A stretch of DNA of 64,000 nt from Virgifigura deserti (GTDB lineage: Bacteria > Pseudomonadota > Alphaproteobacteria > Dongiales > Dongiaceae): the NCBI GenBank assembly GCA_003576685.1, contig QOZR01000012.1, forward strand, positions 120,183-184,182. Direction: 5' to 3'. Position numbers and translations under genes: made by a program. A model generated the notes under the pieces. That model did no database searches. It saw nothing but the letters and a program-made list of their open reading frames with translations, and had not been told where the DNA came from. Shown here piece after piece: positions 55,676 through 64,000 of this stretch (position 1 is the first letter of the stretch; every line of letters starts with the position of its first letter).

Positions 55676-56640
55676 AACAGCACAAGGTAATTCCCCCTGC
55701 CCACTGTCGCTGATGGGCTCGACCGTCCGGTCAATGGACTGGCCGCCGTCCTCGGCTCCCAGGGCGATGTTCCGCCGCGCGACAGGGCGGCCGCTCTCGG
55801 CCACCCTGTGGAGGGCCGCCCGAAGCGCGCACCGCAGACGCGGTAACCGCCATTCTCCCGGCGGAAGAAGCGCGCGAGACGGTCGTGTAGAATGTCCGCC
55901 TCGATGGTCTTGGGATAGCGACCGCTGTGCGCGAACTGCAGCGCCTTTTCGTCGATGTCGCTGACGAGGACCTGCACCTTCGGGACGGTGTCGAGCTGCG
56001 CCATGCGCTTTTGAAAGAGGATGGCAATCGAATAGGCCTCTTCGCCGGTGGCACAGCCGGACACCCAGATCCGGACCTCGTCATCCGCCGTCTTTCCCTC
56101 CAGCAACGGGGCGACGATGGTCTCTTCGAGGTGCTTGAAGGCGTCCGGATCGCGGAAGAACTGAGTGACGCCGATCAGCAGGTCTCGAAACAGCCGGTCG
56201 GCTTCGGACGGCTCCGCGTCCAAGCATTCGATGTAGCGCGGCACCGCGTCGATCTGGAGGACCTGCGTGCGCCGCTGGATAAGCCGGCTCATCGTCCTTT
56301 CCTTGTATTCGCTAAAGTCGTGTCCAGTCCGCTTGCGCAGGATCGCGCTGATTCGCTGCAACTGATCGGTCACTCCATCGAGCAGACTCGCGATACCCGC
56401 TCGGCCTCTCATTGCCTCCAGATGCCGGAAATGGTCGACGAGCTTGGCCGGCATCTGCTCGACCGGCATCTCGATATCGACCAGTCCCGTGTTGATCGTG
56501 CTCAGCACCATGCTGTCGTAGGCTGCCGTCTTGGCGCTTTGCGCCAAGGTCAGTCCGCCCTTCTCCTTGATGGCCGCCAAGCCGAGCGTTCCATCGGTGC
56601 CTGCACCGGAGAGGAGGACAGGGTTGGTTGCGGGGGCCAG
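55610..56640 (-). pseudogene. Damaged CheB/CheR fusion (chemotaxis-type methylesterase/methyltransferase)
   Basis: The minus strand contains the end of a CheB domain (VLLSGAGTDGTLGLAAIKEKGG) fused to a CheR methyltransferase (LLIGVTQFFRDPDAF, IWVSGCATGEEAYSIAIL, FAHSGRYPKTIEADI). The first half of CheB is missing. After GGYRV the frame jumps directly to PAS-like sequence (ESGRPVARRNIAL), so the methyltransferase end is deleted, and a further frameshift near 55700 precedes NYLVLFQDVG. It cannot be functional. Confidence 0.75.
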
Positions 56641-57428
56641 CAACCAACGAGAATCACGGCGGCTAAAAGTAGTGATGTGAGGGCCCGAGCGTCGGCGCGC
56701 ACCAGTACCGTCGAGAGCGGGAGAAGTCACGAGTCATCGACCACCTCGATCTGACGCGAGACCTCGGGCACATGGATCGTCACCGAGGCCTGGCCATCGA
56801 TGTCAAAGAGCGTCGTGCGGTCATGACAGGGCGAGCGGCCGGCGAGAACAGGGGCCGACGGGCCTGCTAACTGAGGCAATTTCCCCGCCGCCCATCGGAG
56901 GTGGAACTCAACACCGTCCAGCTACGCCGGCGGCCTCAACGCCCACTCCGAGTTTCGGGGTTCAGCCTCTAAGCGGACGTAAGGCGCTGGCTGGGACGAC
57001 TACCGTTCCTGACCCAATCCGGACCTCGCGATCGTCGGATCGCGTTCCCGAACGCGGCCGCTCACGCGAACCGCCGCTTCTTGCCCCACTTCCGCCGTTC
57101 CAGGCCTTTGTTGCGTCACCTCAAAGCGGGCCGGAGCAGCCACACGCTCGGGCTGCCTGATCGCTACCGGCGGCCGCTACCGGACGCTTATGGGGAAAAC
57201 GGTATCGAGTTCGATCGGCCGCCAATTGATCCAGCCCCGCTTCGAGTGCACGCGTCGCGGCGGCAATCAGCGACTCCATCGGAATACCGCCATACTTGTT
57301 ACTCCCACCGTTCGATTTCCGGTGCCAAAACTATCTCACGACCAACAACGAGCGATGAGCACCGAATGGAACCGCGCTTCAGCCTCGAGGCGCGGGAATT
57401 CGCCCAGATTAGGAAGGTTTCAAAAGCC
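56641..57428. other. Non-coding or decayed stretch
   Basis: About 790 bases. On the minus strand near 56730-56880 an open segment ends TLFDIDGQASVTIHVPEVSR and a stop, perhaps the tail of another lost gene that I cannot name. A 19-base segment near 57010 (CCTGACCCAATCCGGAC) nearly recurs at 60080. No intact gene seen. Confidence 0.4.
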
Positions 57429-58223
57429 ATGACTACATCAGCCGAGAACAGACGGAAAGGCGGGCAGCCTGCCATGCACACACCACCGGTCGTGTCGCCG
57501 CAGGCGTGGGAGGCGGCCCGCAAGCAGCTCCTCGTGAAGGAAAAGGCTCAAACCCGCGCCCGTGACGCCTTGGCCGCTGAGCGCCGGCGAATGCCGTGGA
57601 TGGCCGTGGAGACGGCGTATGCGTTCGAGGGGCCTGCGGGCAAGGCCAGTCTGCTCGACCTGTTCGACGCCCGGCGTCAGCTGATCGTCTATCGCGCTTT
57701 CTTCGAGCCGGGGGTGTTCGGCTGGCCCGAGCATGCCTGCCGGGGCTGCTCCATGGTGGCCGACCAAGTCGCCCACGTCGCCCACCTGAACGCCCGTGAC
57801 ACGACGCTCATCTTCGTCTCGCGCGCGCCTCAGGCGGACATCGCCCGGCTGAAGGCGCGGATGGGCTGGGAGATGCCGTGGTTCACCATCACGGACAGCT
57901 TCGACGCCGACTTCGGCGTGGACGAGTGGCACGGCACGAACGTGTTCTACCGCGACGGCGACCGCGTGTTCCGCACCTACTTCATCAACAACCGCGGCGA
58001 CGAGCAGATGGGGAGCACCTGGAACTACCTCGACATCACGCCGTTGGGTCGGCAGGAGGTCTGGGAAAACTCGCCCGAGGGCTATCCTCAGACCCCGACC
58101 TACAAGTGGTGGAACTGGCACGACAGCTACGTCGCGGACGCGGCGCCCGACAAGAAGTGGGTCGAGGTGTCGGACGCCGGAGAGGCGGCGTTCCGGAACC
58201 AGCACGCGAGCACGAAGCCATGA
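57429..58223 (+). CDS. DUF899 thioredoxin-like protein
   Basis: A 264-residue protein of the DUF899 family: VVSPQAWEAARKQLLVKEKAQTRARDALAAERRRMPW at the start, then LIVYRAFFEPG, CRGCSMVADQVAHVAHLNARDTTL with the C-x2-C pair, and GSTWNYLDITPLGRQE near the end. The fold is thioredoxin-like, but no reaction is established. ATG 57429 is chosen; the frame is open upstream to 57081 without family-like sequence. It is coupled to the small membrane protein gene that follows. Confidence 0.88.
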   Translation: MTTSAENRRKGGQPAMHTPPVVSPQAWEAARKQLLVKEKAQTRARDALAAERRRMPWMAVETAYAFEGPAGKASLLDLFDARRQLIVYRAFFEPGVFGWPEHACRGCSMVADQVAHVAHLNARDTTLIFVSRAPQADIARLKARMGWEMPWFTITDSFDADFGVDEWHGTNVFYRDGDRVFRTYFINNRGDEQMGSTWNYLDITPLGRQEVWENSPEGYPQTPTYKWWNWHDSYVADAAPDKKWVEVSDAGEAAFRNQHASTKP

Positions 58224-58498
58224 GCCAGGCCTGTTCCGGCGGATCCGACTGGCAGGCGACCCGCCGGAACGCCGCCGCGCTCAGGGCGGCTGACGGGCTG
58301 GCCCTCGCGGCGTCGCCGACTTTCGCCATCATGGCGCTGCTGACCGGTGTCCTGGGCGGTGGCCCAGCGGAGATGCTCTGCTCGGCCGCGCACGTATCGC
58401 CGCTGAGCGGAATGGTCACGATGTACCTGCTGATGAGCGCCTTCCACGCGACCCCATGGCTGAAGCTGATCCGCGCGAGCGCCCGCCGGTGGGTCTGA
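58220..58498 (+). CDS. Small hydrophobic protein, 92 aa
   Basis: ATG 58220 overlaps the DUF899 stop by four bases. The protein has two hydrophobic segments (LALAASPTFAIMALLTGVLGGG and GMVTMYLLMSAFHATPWL) and a basic end, so it should sit in the inner membrane. I have no family name. Similar short membrane proteins commonly follow DUF899 genes. Confidence 0.7.
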   Translation: MSQACSGGSDWQATRRNAAALRAADGLALAASPTFAIMALLTGVLGGGPAEMLCSAAHVSPLSGMVTMYLLMSAFHATPWLKLIRASARRWV

Positions 58499-58721
58499 GG
58501 GGTCCGCGATCGGCCGTAGCGCGAAGCTCCGCTATGAAGAGCGGCCGCGAACGTCCGGAACTGGCACGGATGCGAAGTCCTTTGGGTTGAAGACCGAAGT
58601 CCGCTTCGAAGCTTCAGCGCCCCTGGAGGAGTAGGATTGCTCAGAGTGGCGGCTTCGTCCTCAATATGCGAAAGAGGCGCGTGCGGCCATCATGGATCGT
58701 GCCGGTGGTCCGCGGTGTGCT

Positions 58722-59789
58722 TCAGGCGATCGTCGCGGTAGCGGGCTGCGCGATGCCACCGTGCGGTCTGCCTGCGCCAACGTCGCCCCACAGGACGGCA
58801 TGGTCCTCAGGCAGGGTGCGCGAGTTAGGCATGGACAGCCACAGGCGCATGAGCATGCGGTTCTGGCCCGTGCTGGCGTCGTCCTTGAACGCCGTGCGCC
58901 CGTGGTAGACGATGTGATTGTTCAGCAGCTGGATGTCTCCAGGCGCAAAGCGCATCTCGAAACATTCCTCCTCAGCCACATCCATCAACATTTGGATCGC
59001 CTCGTGTTCGGCACCGGTTAGCTTCCGGACACCCGGCAGCATCTGCGCGTTCTCGATGTAGGTGAGCGAGAAGTGGCTGGTGAGTTTGCCCTCACGTACA
59101 CCAAAGATCGGCAGGTCGTAGACCACATGCTCGCCGCCCGCCTCTTCGCCAAACCGGCTGCGCGGGATTGGCTTGCACAGCAGGGCATGCAGGTCCGGGC
59201 GACGCTTGAGAATCTCGTTATAGACCGTGGCACTGCTGGCAAGCTTGCTAACCCCTCCCTCGGAAGCTTGGCGCACGCACAGCAGGCCCACCACGTCGCA
59301 ACGGTCCGTGTGGAAGCGCAACTGCCCCGGCGACAATGTGCGGGCACCCGAGGAGAGAAACTGGTTGCCCGAGGCATCAACGGTTGCGCCGTAAAGCTTG
59401 GCGCCGATGCCCATACCCTCGTCCTTAATCTCACGCATCACTTCGCCGCGACAGTTCTGGTACATGGGTGTGCCGAGGTGACAGCCAAGACCATACCAGA
59501 TGCGACGCAATTGCTCTTGGTCGTAGCAACTCACATCCAACCCGCGCATCTTGACCATGCCGGAGCCATTCTCCAGTTCTTCACGCACATCATCAAAGAA
59601 GGCGGCAGCATCAGGCAGCGGGAAGCTGCGGCGATTGACGTTGCGCCAGTCGAGATCCTCGACCTTCTTGAGCGCGACATCGATCTGCTCCAGTACGACT
59701 GCCGGGAACTCTTTGACCCACCGACGGTTCTGTCTCATCTCGGCACCCTTCCAAACACAGGCACCTTGCAGATAGTTCGGCTTAGACAT
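58722..59789 (-). CDS. TauD/TfdA-family 2-oxoglutarate dioxygenase
   Basis: A 355-residue protein with RFHTDRCDVVGLLC (iron ligands H-x-D) and HIVYHGRTAF (distal His), followed by an arginine in NRMLMRLWLSM suited to 2-oxoglutarate binding. It is different from the GBBH-like pair upstream, with no zinc domain. The substrate is unknown. ATG 59789 has GGAGAG five bases upstream; the frame continues to 59945 without similarity. Convergent with the small membrane protein gene. Confidence 0.88.
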   Translation of the reverse strand: MSKPNYLQGACVWKGAEMRQNRRWVKEFPAVVLEQIDVALKKVEDLDWRNVNRRSFPLPDAAAFFDDVREELENGSGMVKMRGLDVSCYDQEQLRRIWYGLGCHLGTPMYQNCRGEVMREIKDEGMGIGAKLYGATVDASGNQFLSSGARTLSPGQLRFHTDRCDVVGLLCVRQASEGGVSKLASSATVYNEILKRRPDLHALLCKPIPRSRFGEEAGGEHVVYDLPIFGVREGKLTSHFSLTYIENAQMLPGVRKLTGAEHEAIQMLMDVAEEECFEMRFAPGDIQLLNNHIVYHGRTAFKDDASTGQNRMLMRLWLSMPNSRTLPEDHAVLWGDVGAGRPHGGIAQPATATIA

Positions 59790-60142
59790 GAACTCTCCAG
59801 AAAGGCAGACATGAAGGAATGTTATTTGCCTAGTCTTGGCCAACCCAGATGGTGCCGCGCATCCCCTTGTCGGCTCCTTAGGGCAGGGCTGCCAGAATAG
59901 TATAGACTGCATTGCCATTGCGGTTGGATAGTCGGTTTCTGGCACGAGCCGGCTGTGCTGCCGGGCCGGCTGTCACGTCCGCCCGTGGCCACTAAGCCGA
60001 TTTCGATGAGCGAGGACGGCCCGAATGTCGGCTTTTGGGTGCTCAATGGACCTCAGTTTCCCGCTGGGGAAAGACGGCTCCTGACCCAAACCGGACAAGA
60101 GCCGCATCGCGTATCAAGCGGTTGTGACGACCGCTTCTTAGC
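59790..60142. other. Intergenic region with an inverted repeat
   Basis: 353 bases without a gene. It contains a long-armed imperfect inverted repeat, with TGTCGGCTTTTGGGT near 60025 and ACCCAAACCGGACAA near 60084 as the arms. It could be a REP-like element or an insertion scar. Confidence 0.4.
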
Positions 60143-60385
60143 TTAGAGCCCGGCCGCCGCCGTCCCCCACGCCGGCCCGGAACCACCATGTATCAGCCCC
60201 ATCTTGAAATCGATGCGAATGGCGTTGACCCGACCGAACCAGCCATAGACATTGCCGTCCGGCGTCGGCTCCTGCACGACCAGCTCGTGCCCCATGGCGG
60301 CCAGACGGTCGCGGACCGATGCAGGAATTCGGGCATCCACGAACGTGATGTTTCCCTGACAGTGCACGCGCGACGCGTCGACGGC
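60143..60385 (-). pseudogene. C-terminal remnant of a gamma-glutamyltransferase
   Basis: The minus strand reads ARIPASVRDRLAAMGHELVV, then FGRVNAIRIDFKMGLIHGGSGPAWGTAAAG, the end of gamma-glutamyltransferase small subunits. The rest of the gene (about 500 residues) is missing; its 5' side runs into the dioxygenase gene stop region. A fragment. Confidence 0.7.
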
Positions 60386-60393
60386 CGACTCCT

Positions 60394-61131
60394 TCAGCCA
60401 CCGGACTTGAGCTGTTGCATCAGTTCGGGCGGAGGCGCCCACCCTTCTGCCAGAACGAGATTGAATGTTCCAACGCGCACGCCGTCCGCTCTCTTCGTGT
60501 CGAACGCGACCTGCAGCCTCGCCCTTTGCTCCGCCGGCAGCGCCGCCTGGAGGAGATCTTTCTCATTGAGCGGATCACCGGCGAAATACATTTGCGTTGT
60601 CAGGGACGGACTGAATGGAGCGTGAACCTTGATATGGATGTGGGGCGGCCGAACCCAGTCGCCCATCGCCACATACGATCCGGGCTTGATCGTCAGGAAG
60701 CGATAGAACCCATCCTTGTCGGTTGCGATTCGCGCGTAGCCTTGGAAGTTGACATCCAACGGCCGGCCCCTGGGTTCATCGAGCGGATGCGCGTAGCGTC
60801 CGTGCGCGTCAGCCTGCCACACGTCGATGATGCAGCCGGGCAGAGGCCGGCACATGCCATCCTGCACCTGTCCGATGATCTCGATGATCTCACCGCTGGC
60901 CCGACCCGAGCCGCCGGCCACGTTCGTGAGATCTGCGTCCTGCTCGGGCGGCAGGGCCAGAGGATAGAACGGACCATCGATCTGATACCCGGTCAACCTG
61001 CAAGCGGCCTTGGCAAGACGCCCGGTCGTGAGCGTGACAGCGCCGAGCGCCAAGCCGGCGAGCGCGCCTCGGCGCGAAACGCCGAGCCGGGAACCCTGCC
61101 ACATTCGGTTGGCGGCATTCTCGTTTGACAT
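60394..61131 (-). CDS. Intradiol ring-cleavage dioxygenase-like protein with Tat signal
   Basis: A 245-residue protein. The N-terminus (LGVSRRGALAGLALGAVTL) is a twin-arginine-type signal. The body resembles the protocatechuate 3,4-dioxygenase fold: QIDGPFYPLALP, IIDVWQADAHGRY, YARIATDKDGFYRFLTIKPGSY and RPPHIHIKVHAPF, containing the Tyr and His iron ligands. It probably cleaves a catechol-like compound outside the cytoplasm. ATG 61131 has GGGAGGAAGG upstream. Neighbours are all fragments, so no pathway can be read. Confidence 0.85.
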   Translation of the reverse strand: MSNENAANRMWQGSRLGVSRRGALAGLALGAVTLTTGRLAKAACRLTGYQIDGPFYPLALPPEQDADLTNVAGGSGRASGEIIEIIGQVQDGMCRPLPGCIIDVWQADAHGRYAHPLDEPRGRPLDVNFQGYARIATDKDGFYRFLTIKPGSYVAMGDWVRPPHIHIKVHAPFSPSLTTQMYFAGDPLNEKDLLQAALPAEQRARLQVAFDTKRADGVRVGTFNLVLAEGWAPPPELMQQLKSGG

Positions 61132-61389
61132 GATCACCTTCCTCCCTGGAGAGATGTTGGTTTCCAGATTGATCCGCCGAGCCCCAAATCTATCATGCGC
61201 CTCGAGCAGCGCATGCCTTTCTTTCCGTCGCTCGCAGCACTGAACCGACCTCGGCACCACGCACAGCGACATGCACCCGGCGGCTGCGCCAACATCGACC
61301 CCGATTCTGCGTTGCCTTTCGAGTGGGCTCCGCCACGGAGCATCGCCTCGCTGCCATCTTCGCCGCTGGTGTGGTCGGCTACCGTCGGC

Positions 61390-61700
61390 TCATGGATCGA
61401 GACGAGGTGCCACGTTCCAGCGACCGCGCATGCACCGGGTGAAGGCGCCCTTCTCGTGCCCGAACAGCTCGCTCTCCAGGAGCTCGCTCGGGATCGCAGC
61501 GCAATTGACGGCGACAAACGGCCGATCGGCTCGCTTCGAGATCCGATGGACGAACCGCACCGCCACCTCCTTGCCGACGCCGCTCTCACCGGTCAGCAGA
61601 AGCGTACTGTCGATATCGGCAACGCGCCGGAGCAGGGCCTCGACCCGCCGCATGGCCTCGGATTTGCCGAGCGCCGGTGGTTGATCACTTCCAGCCGGCG
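61390..61700 (-). pseudogene. Fragment of a sigma54-dependent activator
   Basis: The minus strand encodes PPALGKSEAMRRVEALLRRVA, LLLTGESGVGKEVAVRFVH (Walker A) and ELLESELFGHEKGAFT (sigma54-contact GAFT loop), then loses the family pattern at once. The sensor part, the rest of the AAA+ domain and the DNA-binding domain are missing. Not functional. Confidence 0.75.
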
Positions 61701-61721
61701 GGCGGCGCTTGAGGACTCGCC

Positions 61722-61940
61722 GACGTTTACCGGGGCAAGGTCGACGCTCTGCACGCGGCGCTGAACGAACCGGCGACGAAGGACGCCGCGGCCCCGCTGC
61801 TCCGCGGCCTCATCGAGGAGATCCGGCCGGTGCCCGTCGCGGGCGAGCTCGCCATCTATCTTGTCGGCGACCTGGCGGCGATTCTGGCGCTGAGCGCACA
61901 CGGCAACGGGCCCGCCTCCAGAGGAGACGGGCCTGTGTAA
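61722..61940 (+). pseudogene. C-terminal remnant of a large serine recombinase
   Basis: In frame from 61722 to the stop at 61940: VYRGKVDALHAALNEPATK, LLRGLIEEIRPVPVAGELAI and LVGDLAAILALS. This is the familiar tail of large serine recombinases (resolvase-type phage/island integrases). The catalytic domain is absent. It abuts the sigma54 fragment, so an old island junction is likely here. Confidence 0.65.
61908..61934. terminator. GC-rich hairpin at the recombinase tail
   Basis: GGCCCGCCTCC, loop AGA, GGAGACGGGCC: an 11-bp stem with one mismatch (a wobble pair on the minus strand), overlapping the last codons of the remnant. Confidence 0.4.
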
Positions 61941-62350
61941 GGGATTAATATGTAGAGGCTTATCTTGGTTGCCGGGGCCTGAAACCACCGACAGTTAACA
62001 GTTACTTGATGTGACAGTCCTGAGCAGCGCTTCGGTCGGAAGGCGCATGATAAGCGAGTTAGACCGAATATCGCCCGGATCCAGAGCGTCGGCCCGGGTC
62101 GTCGTCATAGTACATAGCGCCCAGTTGCCGGACTTGGAGCTCAATCGTTCCCATCTTTTCAGAGGCGCAAAAACGAGAGTCCATCTGACCATGTGCAGCG
62201 TCATCTCCGACCTTCCCGTTCTTCTCGCCCAACCTGCTGCTCTCGCACGCCTAAGAGTATAGGGGCTCGATCAATTTCGGTAAGCGATACGCTCTCGGAT
62301 GCACTTGTTCACTCTAGAATCCTGCAAGCCACTTCGCCTAGGCGCATACC
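61941..62350. other. Intergenic region
   Basis: About 410 bases. Short open frames exist on both strands (62011-62262 plus, 61995-62204 minus) but neither shows a family pattern or ribosome site. I cannot support a gene here. Confidence 0.4.
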
Positions 62351-63505
62351 TCAGAGACGTCGAGGCAAGAACCGGGAATAAAGAGCCAGCAGAGCCATCG
62401 CGGCGCCGCTGGCTATGAAGACGATCCTGACATCGAATGCGGTCAGCAGCACTGTGAAGACACCAGGAGGTAAGGTCTGCCCGGCATCCCGATAGGTGCC
62501 GAACACCGCGGCCATCTCAGTCCGCTCGCGTGGTCGTACGGCCCGAAGAAAATGGACATTGCCGGCCCCGTCCAGCGTTGCGGCGGCGAGCGCAGCCGCC
62601 ACAAGCATGCCGATGCCGAACCATGGCGCCGACATCTCGATCCCCGCAATGATCGTGCAGATCCCGGCGAGCCCGTAGCCGGCGATCAGCAGGCGGCGAA
62701 CGCCGAAAATGCGAGCGATCCGCCCCCATGCCGGCACCAATAGAAGCCAAGCCAAGCCGATCGAGACGATTGCCCCGCTCGTCGTTTCTGACAGACCGGA
62801 GGAGATCGCAAAGAGCGGGGCATAAACGAAAAACATCGACCACCAGCCGGAGCGGCCGACGGCGAGCAGATATGACAGACGCAGCCTTGGTTGGCGGAAA
62901 AACCGCGGGATATAGACCAGTGGGTTTGCTGCCGGCTTCAGCGCCGATCGGCATGGACCGGAATCCGAAAGGCGCAAGCGCCAGGCAAGGACGACAAGCG
63001 ATACGGCGGCGGCGGCAGACAGCAGGTAGGGCAAAGACCAAGCGACATCGTGCTGAAGCCGAACGCCGAGCCATGGCCCGATCGTGAAGGTGCAGGATGC
63101 GAAGAAGGCGCGGAGCGCCTCGAACCTGAGAAACTGATCGCGCGGAAGATGATCCATCACGTAAAGGCTGATGACCATCTCGGTGAGCGCGAGCCCGAGC
63201 ATCTGGAACCCCAGGCCGATCACAAAGCTGGGAATTGCGGCCGTCGCGAACAGGCCGCAGGCGCCGATCAGACAAAGAGGTCCTAAAAGCAATAGGCCGC
63301 GCCGACGCACCCGCCGCGCCAATACAGGCAGGAACAGGAACGCCGCCATGCTGGCGAGGCTAACCGCGAAGTAGACGAAGCTGACACGCTGTGTGCTCCC
63401 GAGCAGATCATAGGCCTGCAGCGGAAGGACGGTCAGGAGAAGCGCCCGCGAGAGCACTGCGAGCCCGTAGAGGAATGCCAGGCTCGTCAGAGGGGTCACG
63501 CGCAA
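62351..63505 (-). CDS. MFS transporter
   Basis: A 384-residue protein with twelve hydrophobic segments in two halves and a basic loop after the second segment (LPVLARRVRRRGLLLLGP), as in MFS. A central polar loop follows segment six. The substrate is unknown. TTG 63505 or GTG 63499 is the start. The upstream cyclodeaminase-like gene ends 95 bases away on the same strand; the pair may act on one amino-acid-like compound. Confidence 0.88.
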   Translation of the reverse strand: MRVTPLTSLAFLYGLAVLSRALLLTVLPLQAYDLLGSTQRVSFVYFAVSLASMAAFLFLPVLARRVRRRGLLLLGPLCLIGACGLFATAAIPSFVIGLGFQMLGLALTEMVISLYVMDHLPRDQFLRFEALRAFFASCTFTIGPWLGVRLQHDVAWSLPYLLSAAAAVSLVVLAWRLRLSDSGPCRSALKPAANPLVYIPRFFRQPRLRLSYLLAVGRSGWWSMFFVYAPLFAISSGLSETTSGAIVSIGLAWLLLVPAWGRIARIFGVRRLLIAGYGLAGICTIIAGIEMSAPWFGIGMLVAAALAAATLDGAGNVHFLRAVRPRERTEMAAVFGTYRDAGQTLPPGVFTVLLTAFDVRIVFIASGAAMALLALYSRFLPRRL

Positions 63506-63600
63506 GGTCGCTTCTCAATTCCTGGAGTTCATCCCACCGCGGCCGCACCGCATCCCGGTCGCGGGCGCACAAGCACGCTTCGCTGATGCGCCCGCCGGAC

Positions 63601-64000
63601 TTACCGACCCCTTCTCGGCTCTGGTCCGGCACAGCGCTCATAGACCAGGACCGCCGCGGCCAGATCCTCGATCGCCGCGCCGACGGACTTGAAGAACGTG
63701 ACGGCCTGCGCCGTTTCGCGGCCAGGGGCTTGCTCGCGCGTGAGTTCGAAGAGGTCGGCACGGATATCAGTCTCCCGCAGGACACCGGTCGCCAGCGGCT
63801 GGACGATGTCGCCAGCCTCTTTGAGCGCGCCGCCACGCGTGTCGACGAAGACCTCGGCCCGGCGGATCGCGGCATCATCCGTCTCGCGCATCTGCGGCGT
63901 AAAGCCGCCGACAAGGTCGAGGTGCGATCCCGGTTGCAGCCACTCACCACGGATCAGGGGCTCCTTCGACAGGGTTGCGCAGGAGACGATGTCCGCCTCC
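63601..64000 (-). CDS. Ornithine cyclodeaminase/mu-crystallin family protein, 5' end outside window
   Basis: The minus strand is open from the right edge: EADIVSCATLSKEPLI, WLQPGSHLDLVGGFTPQMRE, AEVFVDTRGGALKEAGDI and TFFKSVGAAIEDLAAA, which are the C-terminal blocks of the ornithine cyclodeaminase family (NAD-dependent; also alanine dehydrogenase and ketimine reductases). About 132 residues are visible. The internal ATG at 63891 is not the true start. The substrate cannot be told. Confidence 0.85.
   Translation of the reverse strand, partial: EADIVSCATLSKEPLIRGEWLQPGSHLDLVGGFTPQMRETDDAAIRRAEVFVDTRGGALKEAGDIVQPLATGVLRETDIRADLFELTREQAPGRETAQAVTFFKSVGAAIEDLAAAVLVYERCAGPEPRRGR

Noticed and set aside
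61995..62204. Minus-strand 69-aa frame, and the plus-strand frame at 62011-62262
   Set aside because: No family pattern, no convincing ribosome site, and they overlap each other.

Overview
The window looks like chromosomal DNA of a GC-rich alphaproteobacterium. Coding is dense and GC-biased. It carries PotABCD-type and TRAP uptake systems and an alphaproteobacterial-style ars operon. It also has a recurring promoter of the form GGAAC-N16/17-nGTT, which is the known target of EcfG, the general stress sigma factor of this class. I see no rRNA, tRNA, CRISPR array or intact transposase.

Layout. 0-2.4 kb: two glycosyltransferases, the end of a polysaccharide locus (first gene cut by the window edge). 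2.3-10.1 kb: an M20 amidohydrolase divergent from a LysR regulator, then a complete polyamine-type ABC transporter and an amidinotransferase-superfamily enzyme, probably for uptake and hydrolysis of an amidine, guanidino or amide-linked compound. 10.2-28.1 kb: a stress island with trehalose synthase, a YbhN-like membrane protein, two phospholipase D proteins, an EEP phosphatase, an SDR, alpha/beta hydrolases, a PRPP synthetase/phosphoribosyltransferase/hydrolase operon, YbhB, DUF2267, CBS and DUF2892 proteins. Nine of its transcription units start behind an EcfG-like promoter. 28.1-31.9 kb: an arsenic operon arsR-arsI-arsC(Trx)-acr3-arsC(Grx)-arsH, with a clear sigma70 promoter and an overlapping operator dyad. 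32.0-32.7 kb: decayed MFS and HAD fragments.

32.8-42.8 kb: one eight-gene operon on the minus strand with an aldehyde dehydrogenase, a trimethylamine-dehydrogenase-like flavoprotein, four PotABCD-like transporter genes, a histone-deacetylase-fold amidohydrolase and a Rieske oxygenase. Together they read as uptake and stepwise N-dealkylation of a methylated or quaternary amine. 43-45 kb: a truncated DUF2161 gene and an acyltransferase. 45.1-51.6 kb: a TRAP transporter with a class II aldolase and a DJ-1/PfpI protein, facing a cupin and an XRE-cupin regulator. 51.9-55.7 kb: a GlxA-type regulator divergent from two gamma-butyrobetaine-hydroxylase-like dioxygenases. The HD-domain gene that follows them is cut off after about 33 codons.

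55.6-62 kb is a graveyard: a damaged CheB/CheR fusion, a gamma-glutamyltransferase tail, a sigma54-activator fragment and a serine-recombinase tail, with intact DUF899, TauD-family and intradiol dioxygenase genes between them. 62.3-64 kb: an MFS transporter and an ornithine cyclodeaminase family gene that runs off the right edge. All functions are read from sequence motifs and family knowledge only; no database search was run.
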